A stretch of DNA of 64,000 bases from Roseomonas haemaphysalidis (GCF_017355405.1 NZ_CP061177.1:2711001-2775000), one strand, 5' to 3'. Positions 17,057-29,531 are shown, numbered from the stretch's first letter. Notes: generated by a model not told the origin, from the sequence alone. Made by a program: numbers and translations.

Positions 17057-18432
17057 TCCGCCAGACGCCGCATCGCAGCGGCGAATTGCCGGGCGATGGC
17101 CGACCGCGCGACGTGCCGGCCATCGCGCACCACCTCCCGGCCGCCGACCACGACGCGGCGGACCGGGTTGCCCTGCCCGCTGAACACCCAGGCGTCCAGC
17201 AGCGTGTCCCCGGCCAGGCCGGTCAGGGCCGGATGCCCGTCATCGAGTTCCACCAGGTCGCAGCGACAACCGGGCGCGATGGCGCCGATGCGCCGCCCGC
17301 TGACCTGCGCGCCGCCCGACAGCGCCGCATCCAGCAGGTTGCGGCCAGGGTGAGGCCGGTTGCCGTCGGTCACCACCGACCGCGTGTGCCGGGCCAGCCT
17401 TTGGCTGGTTTCCAGCTGCCGCATCTCGTCGCGCGGCGAGGTTCCGACATGGCTGTCGGTGCCAAAGCCGAAACGGCCGCCGGCCTTCGCCCAGGCCGGG
17501 TAGTTGAAGATGCCGTCGCCGAGTGATGCCTCCGTGCTTGGGCACAGGCCGGCCACGCTGCCGGTGCGGGCCAGCGCAGCGGCCTCCGCGTCGGTCATGT
17601 GGGTGGCATGGATCAAGCACCAGCGGGCATCCAGCGGCATGTTGTCCAGCAGCCATTGCACCGGGCGCGCACCGGTCGTGGCCTCGCATTCCGCCACCTC
17701 CCGCGGCTGCTCCGCGGCATGGATATGGATCGGACCGTCGAAGCGCGAAACCTCGGCGAGCATGCCGGGTGTCACCGCGCGCAGCGAATGCGGCGCCAGC
17801 CCGAGGCCGAAGGCCGGGTCGCCGGCCATCGCGCCGCGCACATCCTCGACGATGCGCCAGAAGCCATCGAGGTCATTGAGAAAGCGCTTCTGGCCCGGCG
17901 AAGGGTCTTTTCCGAAGATACCGCCGTGCCGGTACAGGCTGGGCAACATGGTGAGGCCAATGCCGGCCTGCCGCGCCGCTTCCAGGTGACGCAGCGCCAT
18001 CTCGGCCGGCGCGTCATAGGGCGTGCCGTCCGGCTGATGGTGCAGGTAGTGGAATTCGGCGACGCTGGTGAAGCCCCATTCCAGGCATTCCACGTAAAGC
18101 TGCGCGGCAACAGCCTGCGCGTCCTCCGGCGTCAGCTTTCGCACGAAGCGGTACATGGTCTGGCGCCATGTCCAGAAGGAGTCCTCGCCACCTTCGGCAT
18201 CCCGTGCCTCGGACGGCGAGCGCCGTTCACCGAGCCCGGCCATGGCACGCTGGAATGCGTGGGAATGCAGGTTCGGCACGCCGGGAATCACCACACCGCT
18301 CAGTCGCTCGGCGCCGTCCGGGTTCTGGCCCGGCACGGCGGACAGGATCATGCCCGAGGGATCGCACGCGATGGCGACATCGGCGGCCCAGCCCCCCGGC
18401 AACAGGGCGGAAGCGGCGTGGTATCGCGGCAT
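17053..18432 (-). CDS. hutF: Formimidoylglutamate deiminase
   Basis: Converts N-formimidoyl-L-glutamate to N-formyl-L-glutamate, the fourth step of the five-step histidine pathway. The 459-residue amidohydrolase shows zinc ligands in PNLHSHAFQRAMAG, GPIHIHAAEQPREV, CLIHATHMTD and FGFGTDSHVGTSP, with SFWTWRQTMYRF as the substrate-loop signature of HutF. The ATG at 18432 has a GGGGAGAG site upstream. It is transcribed away from hutC with the putative HutC operator in between. The next enzyme, N-formylglutamate deformylase (HutG), is not encoded in this window. Confidence 0.93.
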   Translation of the reverse strand: MPRYHAASALLPGGWAADVAIACDPSGMILSAVPGQNPDGAERLSGVVIPGVPNLHSHAFQRAMAGLGERRSPSEARDAEGGEDSFWTWRQTMYRFVRKLTPEDAQAVAAQLYVECLEWGFTSVAEFHYLHHQPDGTPYDAPAEMALRHLEAARQAGIGLTMLPSLYRHGGIFGKDPSPGQKRFLNDLDGFWRIVEDVRGAMAGDPAFGLGLAPHSLRAVTPGMLAEVSRFDGPIHIHAAEQPREVAECEATTGARPVQWLLDNMPLDARWCLIHATHMTDAEAAALARTGSVAGLCPSTEASLGDGIFNYPAWAKAGGRFGFGTDSHVGTSPRDEMRQLETSQRLARHTRSVVTDGNRPHPGRNLLDAALSGGAQVSGRRIGAIAPGCRCDLVELDDGHPALTGLAGDTLLDAWVFSGQGNPVRRVVVGGREVVRDGRHVARSAIARQFAAAMRRLAD

Positions 18433-18461
18433 GGAATCGCTCTCCCCGGCGTAGCACTGGC

Positions 18462-18489
18462 ATCATTTCAGGTTGACTGAGGTTGTCAA
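18462..18489 (-). promoter_or_regulatory. Candidate hutF promoter
   Basis: On the minus strand TTGACA (18489-18484) and AATGAT (18467-18462) are 16 nt apart, a near-consensus -35 with a fair -10. The -35 box lies inside the dyad at 18481-18496, so a repressor bound there would block this promoter directly. Confidence 0.6.
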
Positions 18490-18496
18490 TACAACC
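18481..18496. promoter_or_regulatory. Putative HutC operator
   Basis: GGTTGT-CAAT-ACAACC is a perfect inverted repeat with 6-bp arms in the divergent hutF/hutC spacer. It is 4 nt from the hutC ATG at 18500 and 49 nt from the hutF start. HutC repressors of the GntR family are known to bind TTGTnnnnACAA-like dyads and to release them in the presence of urocanate. Binding here is inferred from position and symmetry. Confidence 0.65.
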
Positions 18497-18499
18497 AGC

Positions 18500-19222
18500 A
18501 TGGAGGGCATGTCGCTGCTGACCGACCCGACCGCGCCGCGCTACCAGCAGATCAAGGACTTCATCCTTGAACGCATGCGCAGCGGCGAATGGTCGGCCGA
18601 GCACCGTGTTCCTTCGGAAAACGAGCTGGTGAAGCTGACCGGCCATTCCCGCGTCACCGTCGGCCGCGCCCTGCGCGAGCTGGCGGATGCGGGGCTGTTG
18701 AAGCGGGTGCAGGGCGTCGGCACGTTCGTGGCCGGCGGCCCGCCGCAATCGGCGCTGCTGGAACTGCGCGATATCGCGGAGGACATCGCCGGGCGCGGCC
18801 ATGTGCATACCGCCATTGTACAGGCCCTGGATTCCAGGACGGCGGACGAGGCCCTGGCGCTCGCCTTTGGCGTCGCCCCGGGCAGCCTGCTGTTCCACAG
18901 CCGCTTGGTGCATTGCGAGGATGGCGTGCCCGTGCAGCTGGAAGACCGCCTGGTGAACCCGCTGATCGCCCCCGCCTACCTGCGGCAGGATTTCCGCCGC
19001 ACCACGCCCTATGCCCACCTGATGGCCGCCGCGCCGGCCGAACGGGTGGAGCATGTGGTGGAAGCGACCCGCGCCGACGCGGCCACCGCCGCCGCGCTGG
19101 ACATCGACCCCACCGAGCCTTGCCTGCTGATCCACCGCCGGACCTGGTCGCGGCGCATGGTGGCCACGCGGGCCTGGCTGTTCCATCCCGGCAGCCGCTT
19201 TCGCCTCGGCGGCGCCTTCTGA
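18500..19222 (+). CDS. hutC: Histidine utilisation repressor HutC (GntR/UTRA)
   Basis: A 240-residue GntR-family repressor. The N-terminal DNA-binding part reads [40 protein letters not shown] and [19 protein letters not shown]. The UTRA domain contains [18 protein letters not shown] and the HutC-like ending [25 protein letters not shown]. It heads hutC-hutU-hutH-hutI and adjoins the operator at 18481-18496. Start codon choice is uncertain: ATG 18500 has no clear ribosome site, while ATG 18509 follows a GGAGGG only one base away. Urocanate is the expected inducer. Confidence 0.92.
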   Translation: MEGMSLLTDPTAPRYQQIKDFILERMRSGEWSAEHRVPSENELVKLTGHSRVTVGRALRELADAGLLKRVQGVGTFVAGGPPQSALLELRDIAEDIAGRGHVHTAIVQALDSRTADEALALAFGVAPGSLLFHSRLVHCEDGVPVQLEDRLVNPLIAPAYLRQDFRRTTPYAHLMAAAPAERVEHVVEATRADAATAAALDIDPTEPCLLIHRRTWSRRMVATRAWLFHPGSRFRLGGAF

Positions 19223-19229
19223 AAGAGCC

Positions 19230-20912
19230 ATGAGCATGCAGGATCGTTTCCGCAACGCCCCGGCCATCCGCGCCCCGCGTGGCAACAGCCTTTCCGCCCG
19301 CCAATGGACCACCGAGGCGGCGATGCGGATGCTGATGAACAACCTGGACGACGAGGTCGCCGAAAGCCCGGGCGAGCTGGTCGTTTATGGCGGCATCGGC
19401 CGCGCCGCGCGCGACTGGGACAGCTACGAGCGCATCATCGGCACCCTCAAGCGGCTGAGCGACACGCAGACGCTGCTGGTGCAGTCCGGCAAGCCGGTCG
19501 GCGTCTTCGAAACACATGGCGATGCGCCGCGCGTTTTGATCGCCAATTCCAACCTCGTGCCGCATTGGGCGACGTGGGAGCACTTCAACGCGCTCGATCG
19601 CGCCGGGCTGATGATGTACGGCCAGATGACCGCAGGGTCCTGGATCTACATCGGCACGCAGGGCATCGTGCAAGGCACGTTCGAGACCTTCGCCGAGGCC
19701 GGCCGCCAGCATTTCGGCGGAGACCTGTCGGGGCGCTGGATCCTGACGGCCGGGCTCGGCGGCATGGGCGGCGCGCAGCCGCTGGCCGGGGTCTTCGCCG
19801 GCGCCTGCGTGCTGGCCGTGGAATGTCAGCCCAGCCGCATCGAGAAGCGTCTGGAAACCGGCTACGTGGACCAGAAGGCGGACACGCTGGACGAGGCGCT
19901 GAGCATCATCCGCCGTGCCTGCGACGAAAAGCGCGCGGTCAGCGTCGCGCTGCTGGGCAACGCGGCGGAGGTCTTCCCCGAGCTGGTCCGGCGCGGCATC
20001 AAGCCCGACATCGTCACCGATCAAACCAGCGCGCACGATCCGTCCAACGGCTATCTTCCCGCCGGCTGGACGCTGGCCGAGTGGCAGGCCAAGCGGGAAG
20101 CGGACCCGGCCGGCGTCGCCTCCGCCGCCAAGCGCAGCATGGTCGCGCACGTGCAGGCCATGCTGGACTTCAAGGACATGGGCAGCGCCGTGCTCGACTA
20201 CGGCAACAACATCCGCCAGATGGCCAAGGATGAAGGCCTGGCCAAAGCCTTCGACTTTCCCGGCTTCGTGCCGGCCTACATCCGCCCGCTGTTCTGCCGC
20301 GGCGTCGGGCCGTTCCGCTGGGTCGCGTTGTCCGGCGACCCGGAGGACATCCGCAAGACCGACGCCAAGGTCAAGGAACTGATCCCCGACGACACGCATC
20401 TCCACCGCTGGCTGGACATGGCGGACGCCCGCATTAAGTTCCAGGGACTGCCGGCGCGCATCTGCTGGGTGGGCCTGGGGCAGCGGCACCGCCTCGGCCT
20501 CGCGTTCAACGAGATGGTGGCGAAGGGCGAATTGTCCGCGCCGGTCGTGATCGGGCGGGACCACCTGGATTCCGGTTCCGTCGCCTCGCCGAACCGGGAA
20601 ACCGAGGCGATGCGCGACGGGTCGGATGCGGTTTCGGACTGGCCGCTGCTGAACGCGCTGCTCAACACCGCCTCCGGTGCCACCTGGGTGTCGCTGCACC
20701 ATGGCGGCGGTGTCGGCATGGGCTACTCGCAGCACGCCGGCATGGTGATCGTCGCCGATGGCACGGAGGATGCGGCACGGCGGCTGCGGCGGGTGCTGTG
20801 GAACGACCCGGCGACCGGCGTGATGCGCCACGCCGACGCAGGCTACGACATCGCCATCGACTGTGCCCGCGAACAGGGGCTGGACCTGCCGATGATCGGA
20901 GGTGGCCGGTGA
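19230..20912 (+). CDS. hutU: Urocanate hydratase
   Basis: Second enzyme of histidine breakdown; it uses tightly bound NAD+ to turn urocanate into 4-imidazolone-5-propionate. The 560-residue length is normal. Motifs include [45 protein letters not shown] sequence (with F), [15 protein letters not shown] for NAD+ binding, and [20 protein letters not shown]. It starts 8 nt after hutC and its stop overlaps the hutH start by 4 nt. Confidence 0.97.
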   Translation: MSMQDRFRNAPAIRAPRGNSLSARQWTTEAAMRMLMNNLDDEVAESPGELVVYGGIGRAARDWDSYERIIGTLKRLSDTQTLLVQSGKPVGVFETHGDAPRVLIANSNLVPHWATWEHFNALDRAGLMMYGQMTAGSWIYIGTQGIVQGTFETFAEAGRQHFGGDLSGRWILTAGLGGMGGAQPLAGVFAGACVLAVECQPSRIEKRLETGYVDQKADTLDEALSIIRRACDEKRAVSVALLGNAAEVFPELVRRGIKPDIVTDQTSAHDPSNGYLPAGWTLAEWQAKREADPAGVASAAKRSMVAHVQAMLDFKDMGSAVLDYGNNIRQMAKDEGLAKAFDFPGFVPAYIRPLFCRGVGPFRWVALSGDPEDIRKTDAKVKELIPDDTHLHRWLDMADARIKFQGLPARICWVGLGQRHRLGLAFNEMVAKGELSAPVVIGRDHLDSGSVASPNRETEAMRDGSDAVSDWPLLNALLNTASGATWVSLHHGGGVGMGYSQHAGMVIVADGTEDAARRLRRVLWNDPATGVMRHADAGYDIAIDCAREQGLDLPMIGGGR

Positions 20913-22417
20913 TCGTTTCCCCCGGCCACGCCACGCTGGACCAGCTGCGCGCCATCATGGACGGCGCGCCCCTGCAACTGCTGGACGGCTGGCGGGAGCC
21001 CGTGGCGGCCTCGGTTTCCGAACTGTCGGCGCGCATCCAGGGCGGCGAGGCGCTGTACGGCGTCAATACCGGCTTCGGCAAGCTGGCCAGCCAGCGGATC
21101 GGGACGGCCGATCTCGCCCGGCTGCAGTTCAACCTGTTGCGCAGCCACGCGGCCGGCATCGGGCCGCTGATGCCCGGCCCCGCCGTGCGGCTGATCCTGG
21201 CGCTCAAGGCGCTGTCCCTCGCACGCGGCGCCTCCGCCGTGCGGCCGGAGGTGATCGAGGCGCTTTTGGCGCTGCTCAATGCCGGTGCCCTGCCCGCGGT
21301 GCCCAGCAAGGGCTCCGTCGGTGCATCGGGCGACCTGGCACCGTTGGCGCACCTATCCCTGGTCCTGATCGGCGAGGGCGAGGCCATGCTTGGCGACCGT
21401 CTCGTGCCCGGGGCGGAAGCGATGCGCTGTGCCGGGCTGTCGCCCCTCGCCCTCGGGCCGAAGGAAGGCTTGGCGCTGTTGAACGGCACGCAGGTCTCCA
21501 CCGCCCTGGCGCTGGTCGGGTTGTTCAAGGCACGCGGGCTCGCCGACACCGCTTTGGTGGCCGGCGCCATGAGCGTGGACGCGGCCCGCGGTTCCGACAC
21601 GCCCTTCGACCCCCGCATCCACGCGCTGCGGGGGCAGCCGGGGCAGATCCGTGCCGCCGCCGCGTTGCGCGCCCTGCTGGCCGGCAGTCCCATCCGTGAC
21701 AGCCACCGCACCGGCGATACGCGGGTGCAGGACCCTTATTGCCTGCGGTGCCAGCCGCAGGTGATGGGCGCCTGCGTGGACCAGCTGGACCATGCCGCCG
21801 CCGTGTTGCAGCGGGAAGCCAATGCGGTGACGGACAACCCCCTGGTCACCGCCGAGGGCGAGGTGCTGTCCGGCGGCAACTTCCATGCCGAGCCGGTGGC
21901 CTTCGCGGCCGACAACATCGCCCTCGCCATTGCCGAGATCGGCGCCCTGTCGGAACGCCGCATCGCGCTGCTGACGGACCCGGTGCTGTCCGGCCTGCCG
22001 GCTTTTCTGGTGCGCGAGGGCGGGCTTAACTCCGGCTTCATGATCGCCCAGGTCACGGCCGCGGCGCTCGCCAGCGAGAACAAGTCCCTGGCCCATCCCC
22101 GCAGCGTCGACAGCATGCCCACCAGCGCCAACCAGGAGGATCACGTCAGCATGGCCACTGGCGCCGCGCTGCGGCTGGGGGAGATGGCCGACAACACCGC
22201 CGGCATCCTGGCGGTGGAGCTGCTGGCGGCGGCGCAGGGCATCGGCTTTCACCGCCCCCTCACCTCCTCCACCCCGGTGGAGGCGGCGGTCGCGCTGGTG
22301 CGCGCCCACGCCGCCCCCTGGGACGAAGACCGGCACATGGCGCCCGACATCGCCGCGGTGAAGGCAGCCGTCGAGCGGGGCGCCTTCGGGCTGCCGCAGG
22401 AGGGTGCCGATGTTTGA
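20909..22417 (+). CDS. hutH: Histidine ammonia-lyase
   Basis: Removes ammonia from L-histidine to give urocanate, the first step of the pathway. The product has 502 residues. The self-made MIO cofactor comes from Ala-Ser-Gly at residues 139-141 in [36 protein letters not shown] and [14 protein letters not shown] motifs complete the family picture. The start is GTG at 20909, overlapping the hutU stop (GTGA). It overlaps hutI by 8 nt at its end, so the operon is tightly coupled. Confidence 0.97.
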   Translation: MIVSPGHATLDQLRAIMDGAPLQLLDGWREPVAASVSELSARIQGGEALYGVNTGFGKLASQRIGTADLARLQFNLLRSHAAGIGPLMPGPAVRLILALKALSLARGASAVRPEVIEALLALLNAGALPAVPSKGSVGASGDLAPLAHLSLVLIGEGEAMLGDRLVPGAEAMRCAGLSPLALGPKEGLALLNGTQVSTALALVGLFKARGLADTALVAGAMSVDAARGSDTPFDPRIHALRGQPGQIRAAAALRALLAGSPIRDSHRTGDTRVQDPYCLRCQPQVMGACVDQLDHAAAVLQREANAVTDNPLVTAEGEVLSGGNFHAEPVAFAADNIALAIAEIGALSERRIALLTDPVLSGLPAFLVREGGLNSGFMIAQVTAAALASENKSLAHPRSVDSMPTSANQEDHVSMATGAALRLGEMADNTAGILAVELLAAAQGIGFHRPLTSSTPVEAAVALVRAHAAPWDEDRHMAPDIAAVKAAVERGAFGLPQEGADV

Positions 22418-23609
22418 CCGGGTGTGGACCCACGCCAACCTGGCCACCATGGACGGCCCGGCCGAAGCGCCGCTGGGGGTGATCGAGGACGGCGCCATCG
22501 CCGCCCGGGACGGGCGCATTGCCTGGGTCGGCCGGCGGGCGGAGCTACCGGCCCCTGCGGCGGAGGTGGTCGACTGCGAGGGCGGCTGGCTGCTGCCGGG
22601 CCTGATCGATTGCCACACCCACCTGGTGTTCAGCGGCAACCGGGCGGCAGAGTTCGAGCAGCGGCTGGCCGGCGCCACCTACGAGCAGATCGCCCGCGCG
22701 GGCGGCGGCATCTTTTCCACCGTGCGCGCCACGCGCGACGCCGGCGAGGAGGCGCTGTTCGCCGCCGCCCGCCCCCGGCTGCAGGGCCTGATGGCGGAAG
22801 GCGTCACCACCGTGGAAATCAAGTCCGGCTACGGGCTGACGCTGGACAGCGAGCTAGCCATGCTGCGCGTTGCCCGCCGCCTGGGGGACGCGCTGCCGGT
22901 CGAGGTGGTGACCACCCTGCTCGCGGCGCATGCGGTGCCGCCGGACTTCCCCGGCGGGGCGGACGGCTTCGCCCGCCATGTGGCGGAGGACATCATTCCG
23001 GCCGCCGCCGGGCTGGCCGACGCGGTGGATGCCTTTTGCGAAAGCATCGCCTTCTCGCCAAACCAGACCGCCCTGGTGTTCGAGGCGGCGCGCAGGGCGG
23101 GGCTGCCGGTGAAGCTGCACGCCGACCAGTTGTCGGACCTCGGCGGCGCGGCCCTGGCGGCCCGGTTCGGCGCGCTGTCCGCCGACCACCTGGAGCATGC
23201 CTCCCCGGCCGGACTGCGGGCGATGGCCGAAGCCGGCAGCGTCGCGGTGCTGCTGCCCGGCGCCACCTTCATGCTGCGGGAAACCCGGCATCCCGACATC
23301 GCGGCGATGCGCGCCGCCGGACTGCGCATGGCCGTATCCACCGACCTAAACCCCGGCTCCTCGCCGGCGCGGTCGCTGCTGTTGATGCTGAACATGGCCT
23401 GCACCCTGTTCCGCCTGACGGTGCCGGAGGCCCTGCTGGGCGTCACGCGCCACGCGGTGGCGGCCCTGGGGCTGAGCGACCGCGGTGTTCTGCGCCCCGG
23501 GCTGCGCTGCGACCTGGCGGGGTTCCGCGTCGGCCGGCCGGCGGAGCTTTGCTACTGGCTGGGCGGCAATCCCTGCTTTCTCCGCGTGGTGGCGGGCGTT
23601 CCAAGTTAG
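22410..23609 (+). CDS. hutI: Imidazolonepropionase
   Basis: Hydrolyses 4-imidazolone-5-propionate to N-formimidoylglutamate. The 399-residue metal-dependent amidohydrolase shows [50 protein letters not shown] and [10 protein letters not shown], all diagnostic of HutI. ATG 22410 is chosen because AGGAGGG ends about six bases before it; a GTG at 22404 is possible. The first 8 nt lie inside the end of hutH. It is the last gene of the hutCUHI operon; a 257-nt spacer follows before pdhA. Confidence 0.97.
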   Translation: MFDRVWTHANLATMDGPAEAPLGVIEDGAIAARDGRIAWVGRRAELPAPAAEVVDCEGGWLLPGLIDCHTHLVFSGNRAAEFEQRLAGATYEQIARAGGGIFSTVRATRDAGEEALFAAARPRLQGLMAEGVTTVEIKSGYGLTLDSELAMLRVARRLGDALPVEVVTTLLAAHAVPPDFPGGADGFARHVAEDIIPAAAGLADAVDAFCESIAFSPNQTALVFEAARRAGLPVKLHADQLSDLGGAALAARFGALSADHLEHASPAGLRAMAEAGSVAVLLPGATFMLRETRHPDIAAMRAAGLRMAVSTDLNPGSSPARSLLLMLNMACTLFRLTVPEALLGVTRHAVAALGLSDRGVLRPGLRCDLAGFRVGRPAELCYWLGGNPCFLRVVAGVPS

Positions 23610-23695
23610 TCTTGAACACGTCGCCCGAGCTCGTTTGTGGACGAATGAAAATGGTCCGCCGCGACTTGGAATCGCACTACGAACGCAATCAAGTA

Positions 23696-23707
23696 TCTTA
23701 TATAAGA
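23696..23707. promoter_or_regulatory. AT-rich palindrome upstream of pdhA
   Basis: TCTTATATAAGA is a perfect 12-bp palindrome in the 257-nt hutI-pdhA spacer, 160 nt before the pdhA start. Over 17 positions it matches the GntR-associated dyad near 14098-14114 at 14. The same spacer is AT-richer around 23640-23770 and should contain the pdh promoter, but I could not find a clear -35/-10 pair. It may be an operator; which protein binds is unknown. Confidence 0.45.
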
Positions 23708-23866
23708 CTTACTTTCAGTGCGGCAGAAACCGGTTAATCTCTGTATTGCACCGCAGCATCAATAACTTAGGCACGGGCTGCCGCTTGCAGTTCCGTGTTC
23801 CGGCACGTATCTGCCTGCTTGCGGCGCCGCCAATCTCGCGTGGCCCCGGCAAGCAGGAGCAGCCGA

Positions 23867-24910
23867 ATGGTTCAGGGCGCCGAAGCGGCCAACACCAAGC
23901 CTCAGGGTCAGGCCGAGGCGCCACCATCATCCGGACGCAACGACGGCATGACCCAGGAGCAGTTGCTCCAGGCTTACGAGGACATGCTGCTGATCCGCCG
24001 CTTCGAGGAAAAGGCGGGCCAGCTCTACGGCATGGGCCTGATCGGCGGGTTTTGCCACCTCTACATCGGCCAGGAAGCCGTGGTGGTGGGCATGCAGATG
24101 TGCCTGAAGCCGGGTGACCAGGTGATCACCTCCTACCGGGACCACGGCCACATGCTGGCCACCGGCATGGAATCGCGCGGCGTGATGGCCGAGCTGACCG
24201 GGCGTAGCGGTGGCTACTCCAAGGGCAAGGGCGGCTCCATGCACATGTTCTCCCGCGAGAAGGGCTTCTACGGCGGGCATGGCATCGTGGGCGCGCAGGT
24301 TTCCATCGGTGCCGGCCTGGCCTTCGCCAACATGTATCGCGACGACGGCAGCGTGTGCCTGACCTATTACGGCGACGGCGCCGCCAACCAGGGGCAGGTG
24401 TTCGAAAGCTACAACCTCGCCGCTCTGATGAAGCTGCCGGTGGTCTTCATCATCGAGAACAACAAGTACGGCATGGGCACCAGCGCCGAGCGCGCCTCGG
24501 CCTCCAAGAACCGGTCGCAGGACGGTGCGCCCTGGGGCATCCCGGGCGAGCAGGTGGACGGCATGGACGTGCAGGCCGTGAAGGCCGCGGGCGAACGGGC
24601 GGTGGCGCACTGCCGCGAGGGCAACGGGCCCTACATCCTTGAGATGAAGACCTATCGCTACCGCGGCCACTCCATGTCCGACCCGGCCAAGTACCGCACG
24701 CGCGAGGAAGTGCAGCAGATGCGCGAGCAGCACGACCCGATCGAGACCATCCGCAAGATCCTGCTGGAGAACGGCACGGAGGAGTCGAAGATCAAGACGG
24801 TGGACGACGGCATCAAGACCGTGGTCGCCGACGCCGCCGAGTTCGCGCAGACCTCGCCGGAGCCGGACGAGAAAGAGCTCTGGACCGATATCCTGGTGGA
24901 GGCCCGCTGA
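23867..24910 (+). CDS. pdhA: Pyruvate dehydrogenase E1 component, alpha subunit
   Basis: Thiamine-diphosphate-dependent E1 alpha subunit that decarboxylates pyruvate. The 347-residue protein has the TPP motif [21 protein letters not shown] with [11 protein letters not shown], the phosphorylation-loop-like [20 protein letters not shown], and [20 protein letters not shown] at the start of the core. The ATG at 23867 has AGGAG seven bases upstream; it gives an N-terminal tail of about 27 residues before the conserved [14 protein letters not shown] (an internal ATG at 23948 is less likely). It is followed by pdhB after one nucleotide. Together with PdhB it forms the alpha2beta2 E1 typical of alphaproteobacteria. 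Confidence 0.97.
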   Translation: MVQGAEAANTKPQGQAEAPPSSGRNDGMTQEQLLQAYEDMLLIRRFEEKAGQLYGMGLIGGFCHLYIGQEAVVVGMQMCLKPGDQVITSYRDHGHMLATGMESRGVMAELTGRSGGYSKGKGGSMHMFSREKGFYGGHGIVGAQVSIGAGLAFANMYRDDGSVCLTYYGDGAANQGQVFESYNLAALMKLPVVFIIENNKYGMGTSAERASASKNRSQDGAPWGIPGEQVDGMDVQAVKAAGERAVAHCREGNGPYILEMKTYRYRGHSMSDPAKYRTREEVQQMREQHDPIETIRKILLENGTEESKIKTVDDGIKTVVADAAEFAQTSPEPDEKELWTDILVEAR

Positions 24911-24911
24911 G

Positions 24912-26324
<1,413 letters not shown>

Positions 26325-26338
26325 GAGGAAGCGGGACG

Positions 26339-27625
26339 ATGGCCACCAACATCCTGATGCCCGCCCTTTCCCCGACGATGACGGAGGGGACCCTGGCGCG
26401 CTGGCTGAAGAACGAGGGCGACGCGGTCAAGGCCGGCGACGTGATCGCCGAGATCGAGACCGACAAAGCGACCATGGAGGTCGAGGCCGTGGATGAGGGC
26501 ATCCTCGGCAAGATCCTGGTGCAGGGCGGCACGGAAGGCGTGGCGGTGAACGCGCCGATCGCCGTGCTGGTCGAGGACGGCGAGGCCGTGCCATCCGGCG
26601 AGGCGCCCAAGGCGGCACCGAAGCCGGAAGCCGCCGCGGCCGAGGCGCCGAAGGCTGCCCCGCCCGCGGCCTCCAAGCCAGCGGGCGATGCGCCCAAAGG
26701 CGACCGCGTCTTCGCCTCGCCCCTGGCGCGCCGCATCGCGCAGCAGGCGGGCATCGACCTGTCCGGCATCACCGGCTCAGGGCCCAACGGCCGCATCGTG
26801 AAGGCGGATGTCGAGGGTGCCTCGGCCGCGCCGAAGTCCGCGCCCAAGCAGGATTCCGCACCGGCCGCGCAGCCGCAGGCCGCCGCGCCGGCACCCGCGC
26901 CCAAGGCCCCCGCCCCCGCCATCACGGCGCCGCACACCGCCGTACCGAACAGCAGCATGCGCAAGGTGATCGCGCGCCGGCTGAGCGAAAGCAAAGCCAC
27001 CGTCCCGCATTTCTACGTGACGATGGACATCCAGATCGATGCGCTGCTGAAGCTGCGCGCCGACCTGAACGCGCGTGCACCCAAGGAAGGCCCCGGCGCC
27101 TTCAAGCTTTCCGTCAACGACCTGGTCATCAAGGCGGTGGCGCGGGTGCTGCGGCAGTTCCCGAGCGTCAACGCTTCTTGGACCGATGACGCGATCCTTC
27201 AGTACCACGACGTCGACATCTCGGTGGCCGTGTCCATTCCCGACGGTCTGATTACGCCGATCATTCGGAAGGCCGACCAGAAGGGCCTTGCTGCGATCAG
27301 CGCCGAGATGAAGGACCTCGCGTCCCGCGCCAAGTCGGGCAAGCTGAAGCCTGAGGAGTTCCAGGGTGGCGGCTTCAGCATCTCCAACATGGGGATGTTC
27401 GGGGTGAAGGACTTCTCGGCCATCATCAACCCGCCGCAGGGCGGCATCCTGGCGGTGTCCGCCGGCGAGCAGCGCCCGGTGGTCAAGGATGGCGCGCTGG
27501 CCATCGCGACCGTCATGACCTGCACGCTCTCGGTTGACCACCGGGTGATCGACGGCGCGCTGGCCGCCGAGTTCATCGCCGCCTTCAAGAAGGTGGTCGA
27601 GGACCCGCTGAGCCTGATGCTGTGA
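26339..27625 (+). CDS. pdhC: Pyruvate dehydrogenase E2, dihydrolipoamide acetyltransferase
   Basis: Core acetyltransferase of the complex, 428 residues. Residues 1-80 form one lipoyl domain (Lys43 in [11 protein letters not shown]), followed by an Ala/Pro/Lys linker, a peripheral-subunit-binding domain ([19 protein letters not shown]...[11 protein letters not shown], about 122-160), a second Ala/Pro linker, and the catalytic domain from about 205. The active-site motif [13 protein letters not shown] lies near the C-terminus. ATG 26339 has an AAGAGGAAG site upstream. It shares its last 4 nt with the GNAT gene. It carries transferred acetyl groups to CoA and binds E3. Confidence 0.97.
   Translation: MATNILMPALSPTMTEGTLARWLKNEGDAVKAGDVIAEIETDKATMEVEAVDEGILGKILVQGGTEGVAVNAPIAVLVEDGEAVPSGEAPKAAPKPEAAAAEAPKAAPPAASKPAGDAPKGDRVFASPLARRIAQQAGIDLSGITGSGPNGRIVKADVEGASAAPKSAPKQDSAPAAQPQAAAPAPAPKAPAPAITAPHTAVPNSSMRKVIARRLSESKATVPHFYVTMDIQIDALLKLRADLNARAPKEGPGAFKLSVNDLVIKAVARVLRQFPSVNASWTDDAILQYHDVDISVAVSIPDGLITPIIRKADQKGLAAISAEMKDLASRAKSGKLKPEEFQGGGFSISNMGMFGVKDFSAIINPPQGGILAVSAGEQRPVVKDGALAIATVMTCTLSVDHRVIDGALAAEFIAAFKKVVEDPLSLML
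26438..26466 (+). repeat. Direct repeat, copy 2 (lipoyl-domain coding)
   Basis: Identical over 29 nt to 25011-25039 in pdhB; see that entry. The surrounding 250 nt are also alike but interrupted by silent and coding changes. Confidence 0.85.
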
Positions 27626-28110
27626 GCGACCGCCCCGGCTTCTTTCTGCGTGACGCCCGGCCGCGCGATGCCGAGACGGTGCACCGGCTCGTCGTCGCAT
27701 TGGCCGAGTACGAGAAGCTGGGGCATGAGGTGAAGGCCAGCGCGCAGGACTTCTACGGCGCACTGGCCGCCAAGCGGGTGCGCGGGCTCGTGGCCGAGGT
27801 GGACGGCGAGCCCGTCGGCTTATGCCTGTGGTACGAGACCTTCAGCACCTTCACCGGCCGGGCGGGCGTCTGGATCGAGGACGTGTTCGTCGAGCCGGCG
27901 CACCGCCGCCTCGGCATCGGCCGCGCCTTCTTCCAGGAAGTCGCGAAGCGTGCGGTAGCCGGGGGGCATGCCCGCGTGGAGTGGAGCGTGCTGGACTGGA
28001 ATGCCCCCGCCCTTGCCTTCTACCGGGGCATCGGCGCGGTGGGGCAGGACGAATGGACCGATCAACGCCTGTCCGGCGAGGCGCTGCTCGCGCTGGCCGC
28101 CGAAGGCTGA
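27622..28110 (+). CDS. GNAT family N-acetyltransferase
   Basis: A 162-residue GNAT enzyme that should move an acetyl group from acetyl-CoA to an amine. The acetyl-CoA-binding motif A appears as [22 protein letters not shown], preceded by IEDVF, and the C-terminal [19 protein letters not shown] is typical of the spermidine/diamine acetyltransferase subgroup. The start is GTG at 27622, overlapping the pdhC stop by 4 nt, so it is translated with the pyruvate dehydrogenase genes. lpdA starts 16 nt later. Its target, a protein or a polyamine, cannot be told from sequence; its place among genes that make acetyl-CoA is notable. Confidence 0.88.
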   Translation: MSDRPGFFLRDARPRDAETVHRLVVALAEYEKLGHEVKASAQDFYGALAAKRVRGLVAEVDGEPVGLCLWYETFSTFTGRAGVWIEDVFVEPAHRRLGIGRAFFQEVAKRAVAGGHARVEWSVLDWNAPALAFYRGIGAVGQDEWTDQRLSGEALLALAAEG

Positions 28111-28126
28111 CGAGGACAAGAACGAC

Positions 28127-29521
28127 ATGGCCGAGCAGTTCGACCTGGTGGTGGTGGGTGGTGGCCCGGGCGGCTATGTGGCCGCCATCCGCGCTTCGCA
28201 GCTGAAGATGAAGGTGGCGCTGGTGGAGCGCGAGCACCTGGGCGGCATCTGCCTCAACTGGGGCTGCATCCCCACCAAGGCATTGCTGCGGGCCAGCGAG
28301 ATCAACCACCTGCTGCACAGCCTGGACCAATACGGCTTCGCGGTCGACAACATCCGCTATGACTTCGCCAAGGTGGTGAAGCGCTCGCGCCAGGTGGCCG
28401 GGCAGCTGTCCTCCGGCGTCAAGGGCCTGTTGAAGAAGAACAAGGTCACGGTGTTCGACGGCCATGGCAAGCTGGCCGGCGCAGGCAAGCTTTCGGTCGC
28501 GAAGGACGGCAAGCCGGTGGCCGAGATCGAGGCCAAGCACATCATTCTGGCCACCGGCGCCCGCGCCCGCGTGATCCCGGGCATCGAGCCGGACGGCAAG
28601 CTGATCTGGTCCTACCGCGAGGCACTGGCCCCGGACACCATGCCCAAGAAGCTGATCGTCATCGGCTCCGGCGCCATCGGCTCCGAATTCGCGTCCTTCT
28701 TCTCGAACATGGGCTCCGAGGTCACGCTGATCGAGGCGATGGACCGCATCCTGCCGGTCGAGGACGCGGAGGTCTCGGCCTTCGTGCGCAAGGCCTTCGA
28801 GAAGCAGAAGATGAAGGTGCTGACCGGCGCCAAGGTGCAGGGCATCCGCAAGAACGGCGACAGCGTTTCCGCCATTGTGGAAGTGGACGGCAAGGTGCAG
28901 GAGATCGTGGCGGACCGGCTGATCTCCGCCGTCGGCATCGTCGGCAACGTCGAGAACCTGGGGCTTGAGGGCACCAAGGTGAAGGTGGAGCGGACGCATA
29001 TCGAGACGGACGAATATGGCCGCACCGGCGAGCCGGGCGTTTATGCCATCGGCGACCTGACCGGCGCCCCCTGGCTGGCCCACAAGGCGAGCCACGAGGG
29101 CATCATCGTGGTTGAGGCCATTGCCGGCCAGCACCCGCACGCCATGGACGTGTCCAATATCCCGGGCTGCACCTATTGCCGCCCGCAGGTGGCTTCTGTC
29201 GGCCTGACCGAGGCCAAGGCCAAGGAGGCGGGGCACGACGTCAAGGTCGGCCGGTTCCCGTTCTTCGGCAACGGCAAGGCCATCGCCATGGGTGAGCCGG
29301 AAGGCTTCGTGAAGACAGTGTTCGACGCCAAGACAGGCGCCCTGCTCGGTGCCCACATGGTCGGCCCCGAGGTCACCGAGATGATCCAGGGCTACACCAT
29401 CGCCCGCACGCTGGAAACCACGGAGGCGGAGCTGATGCACACCGTCTTCCCCCACCCTACGGTCTCGGAAGCCATGCATGAGTCGGTGCTTGATGCATTC
29501 GGGCGGGTGATCCACATCTAA
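28127..29521 (+). CDS. lpdA: Dihydrolipoyl dehydrogenase (E3)
   Basis: FAD enzyme that reoxidises dihydrolipoamide with NAD+. The 464-residue protein has the FAD dinucleotide fold [20 protein letters not shown], the redox disulfide [16 protein letters not shown], the NAD fold [15 protein letters not shown], and the C-terminal base motif [15 protein letters not shown]. The disulfide is in the CLNWGC form shared with alphaproteobacterial enzymes. It follows the GNAT gene by 16 nt and is followed by a hairpin and lipA. It completes the pyruvate dehydrogenase complex. Confidence 0.97.
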   Translation: MAEQFDLVVVGGGPGGYVAAIRASQLKMKVALVEREHLGGICLNWGCIPTKALLRASEINHLLHSLDQYGFAVDNIRYDFAKVVKRSRQVAGQLSSGVKGLLKKNKVTVFDGHGKLAGAGKLSVAKDGKPVAEIEAKHIILATGARARVIPGIEPDGKLIWSYREALAPDTMPKKLIVIGSGAIGSEFASFFSNMGSEVTLIEAMDRILPVEDAEVSAFVRKAFEKQKMKVLTGAKVQGIRKNGDSVSAIVEVDGKVQEIVADRLISAVGIVGNVENLGLEGTKVKVERTHIETDEYGRTGEPGVYAIGDLTGAPWLAHKASHEGIIVVEAIAGQHPHAMDVSNIPGCTYCRPQVASVGLTEAKAKEAGHDVKVGRFPFFGNGKAIAMGEPEGFVKTVFDAKTGALLGAHMVGPEVTEMIQGYTIARTLETTEAELMHTVFPHPTVSEAMHESVLDAFGRVIHI

Positions 29522-29531
29522 GGTCAGTCAC

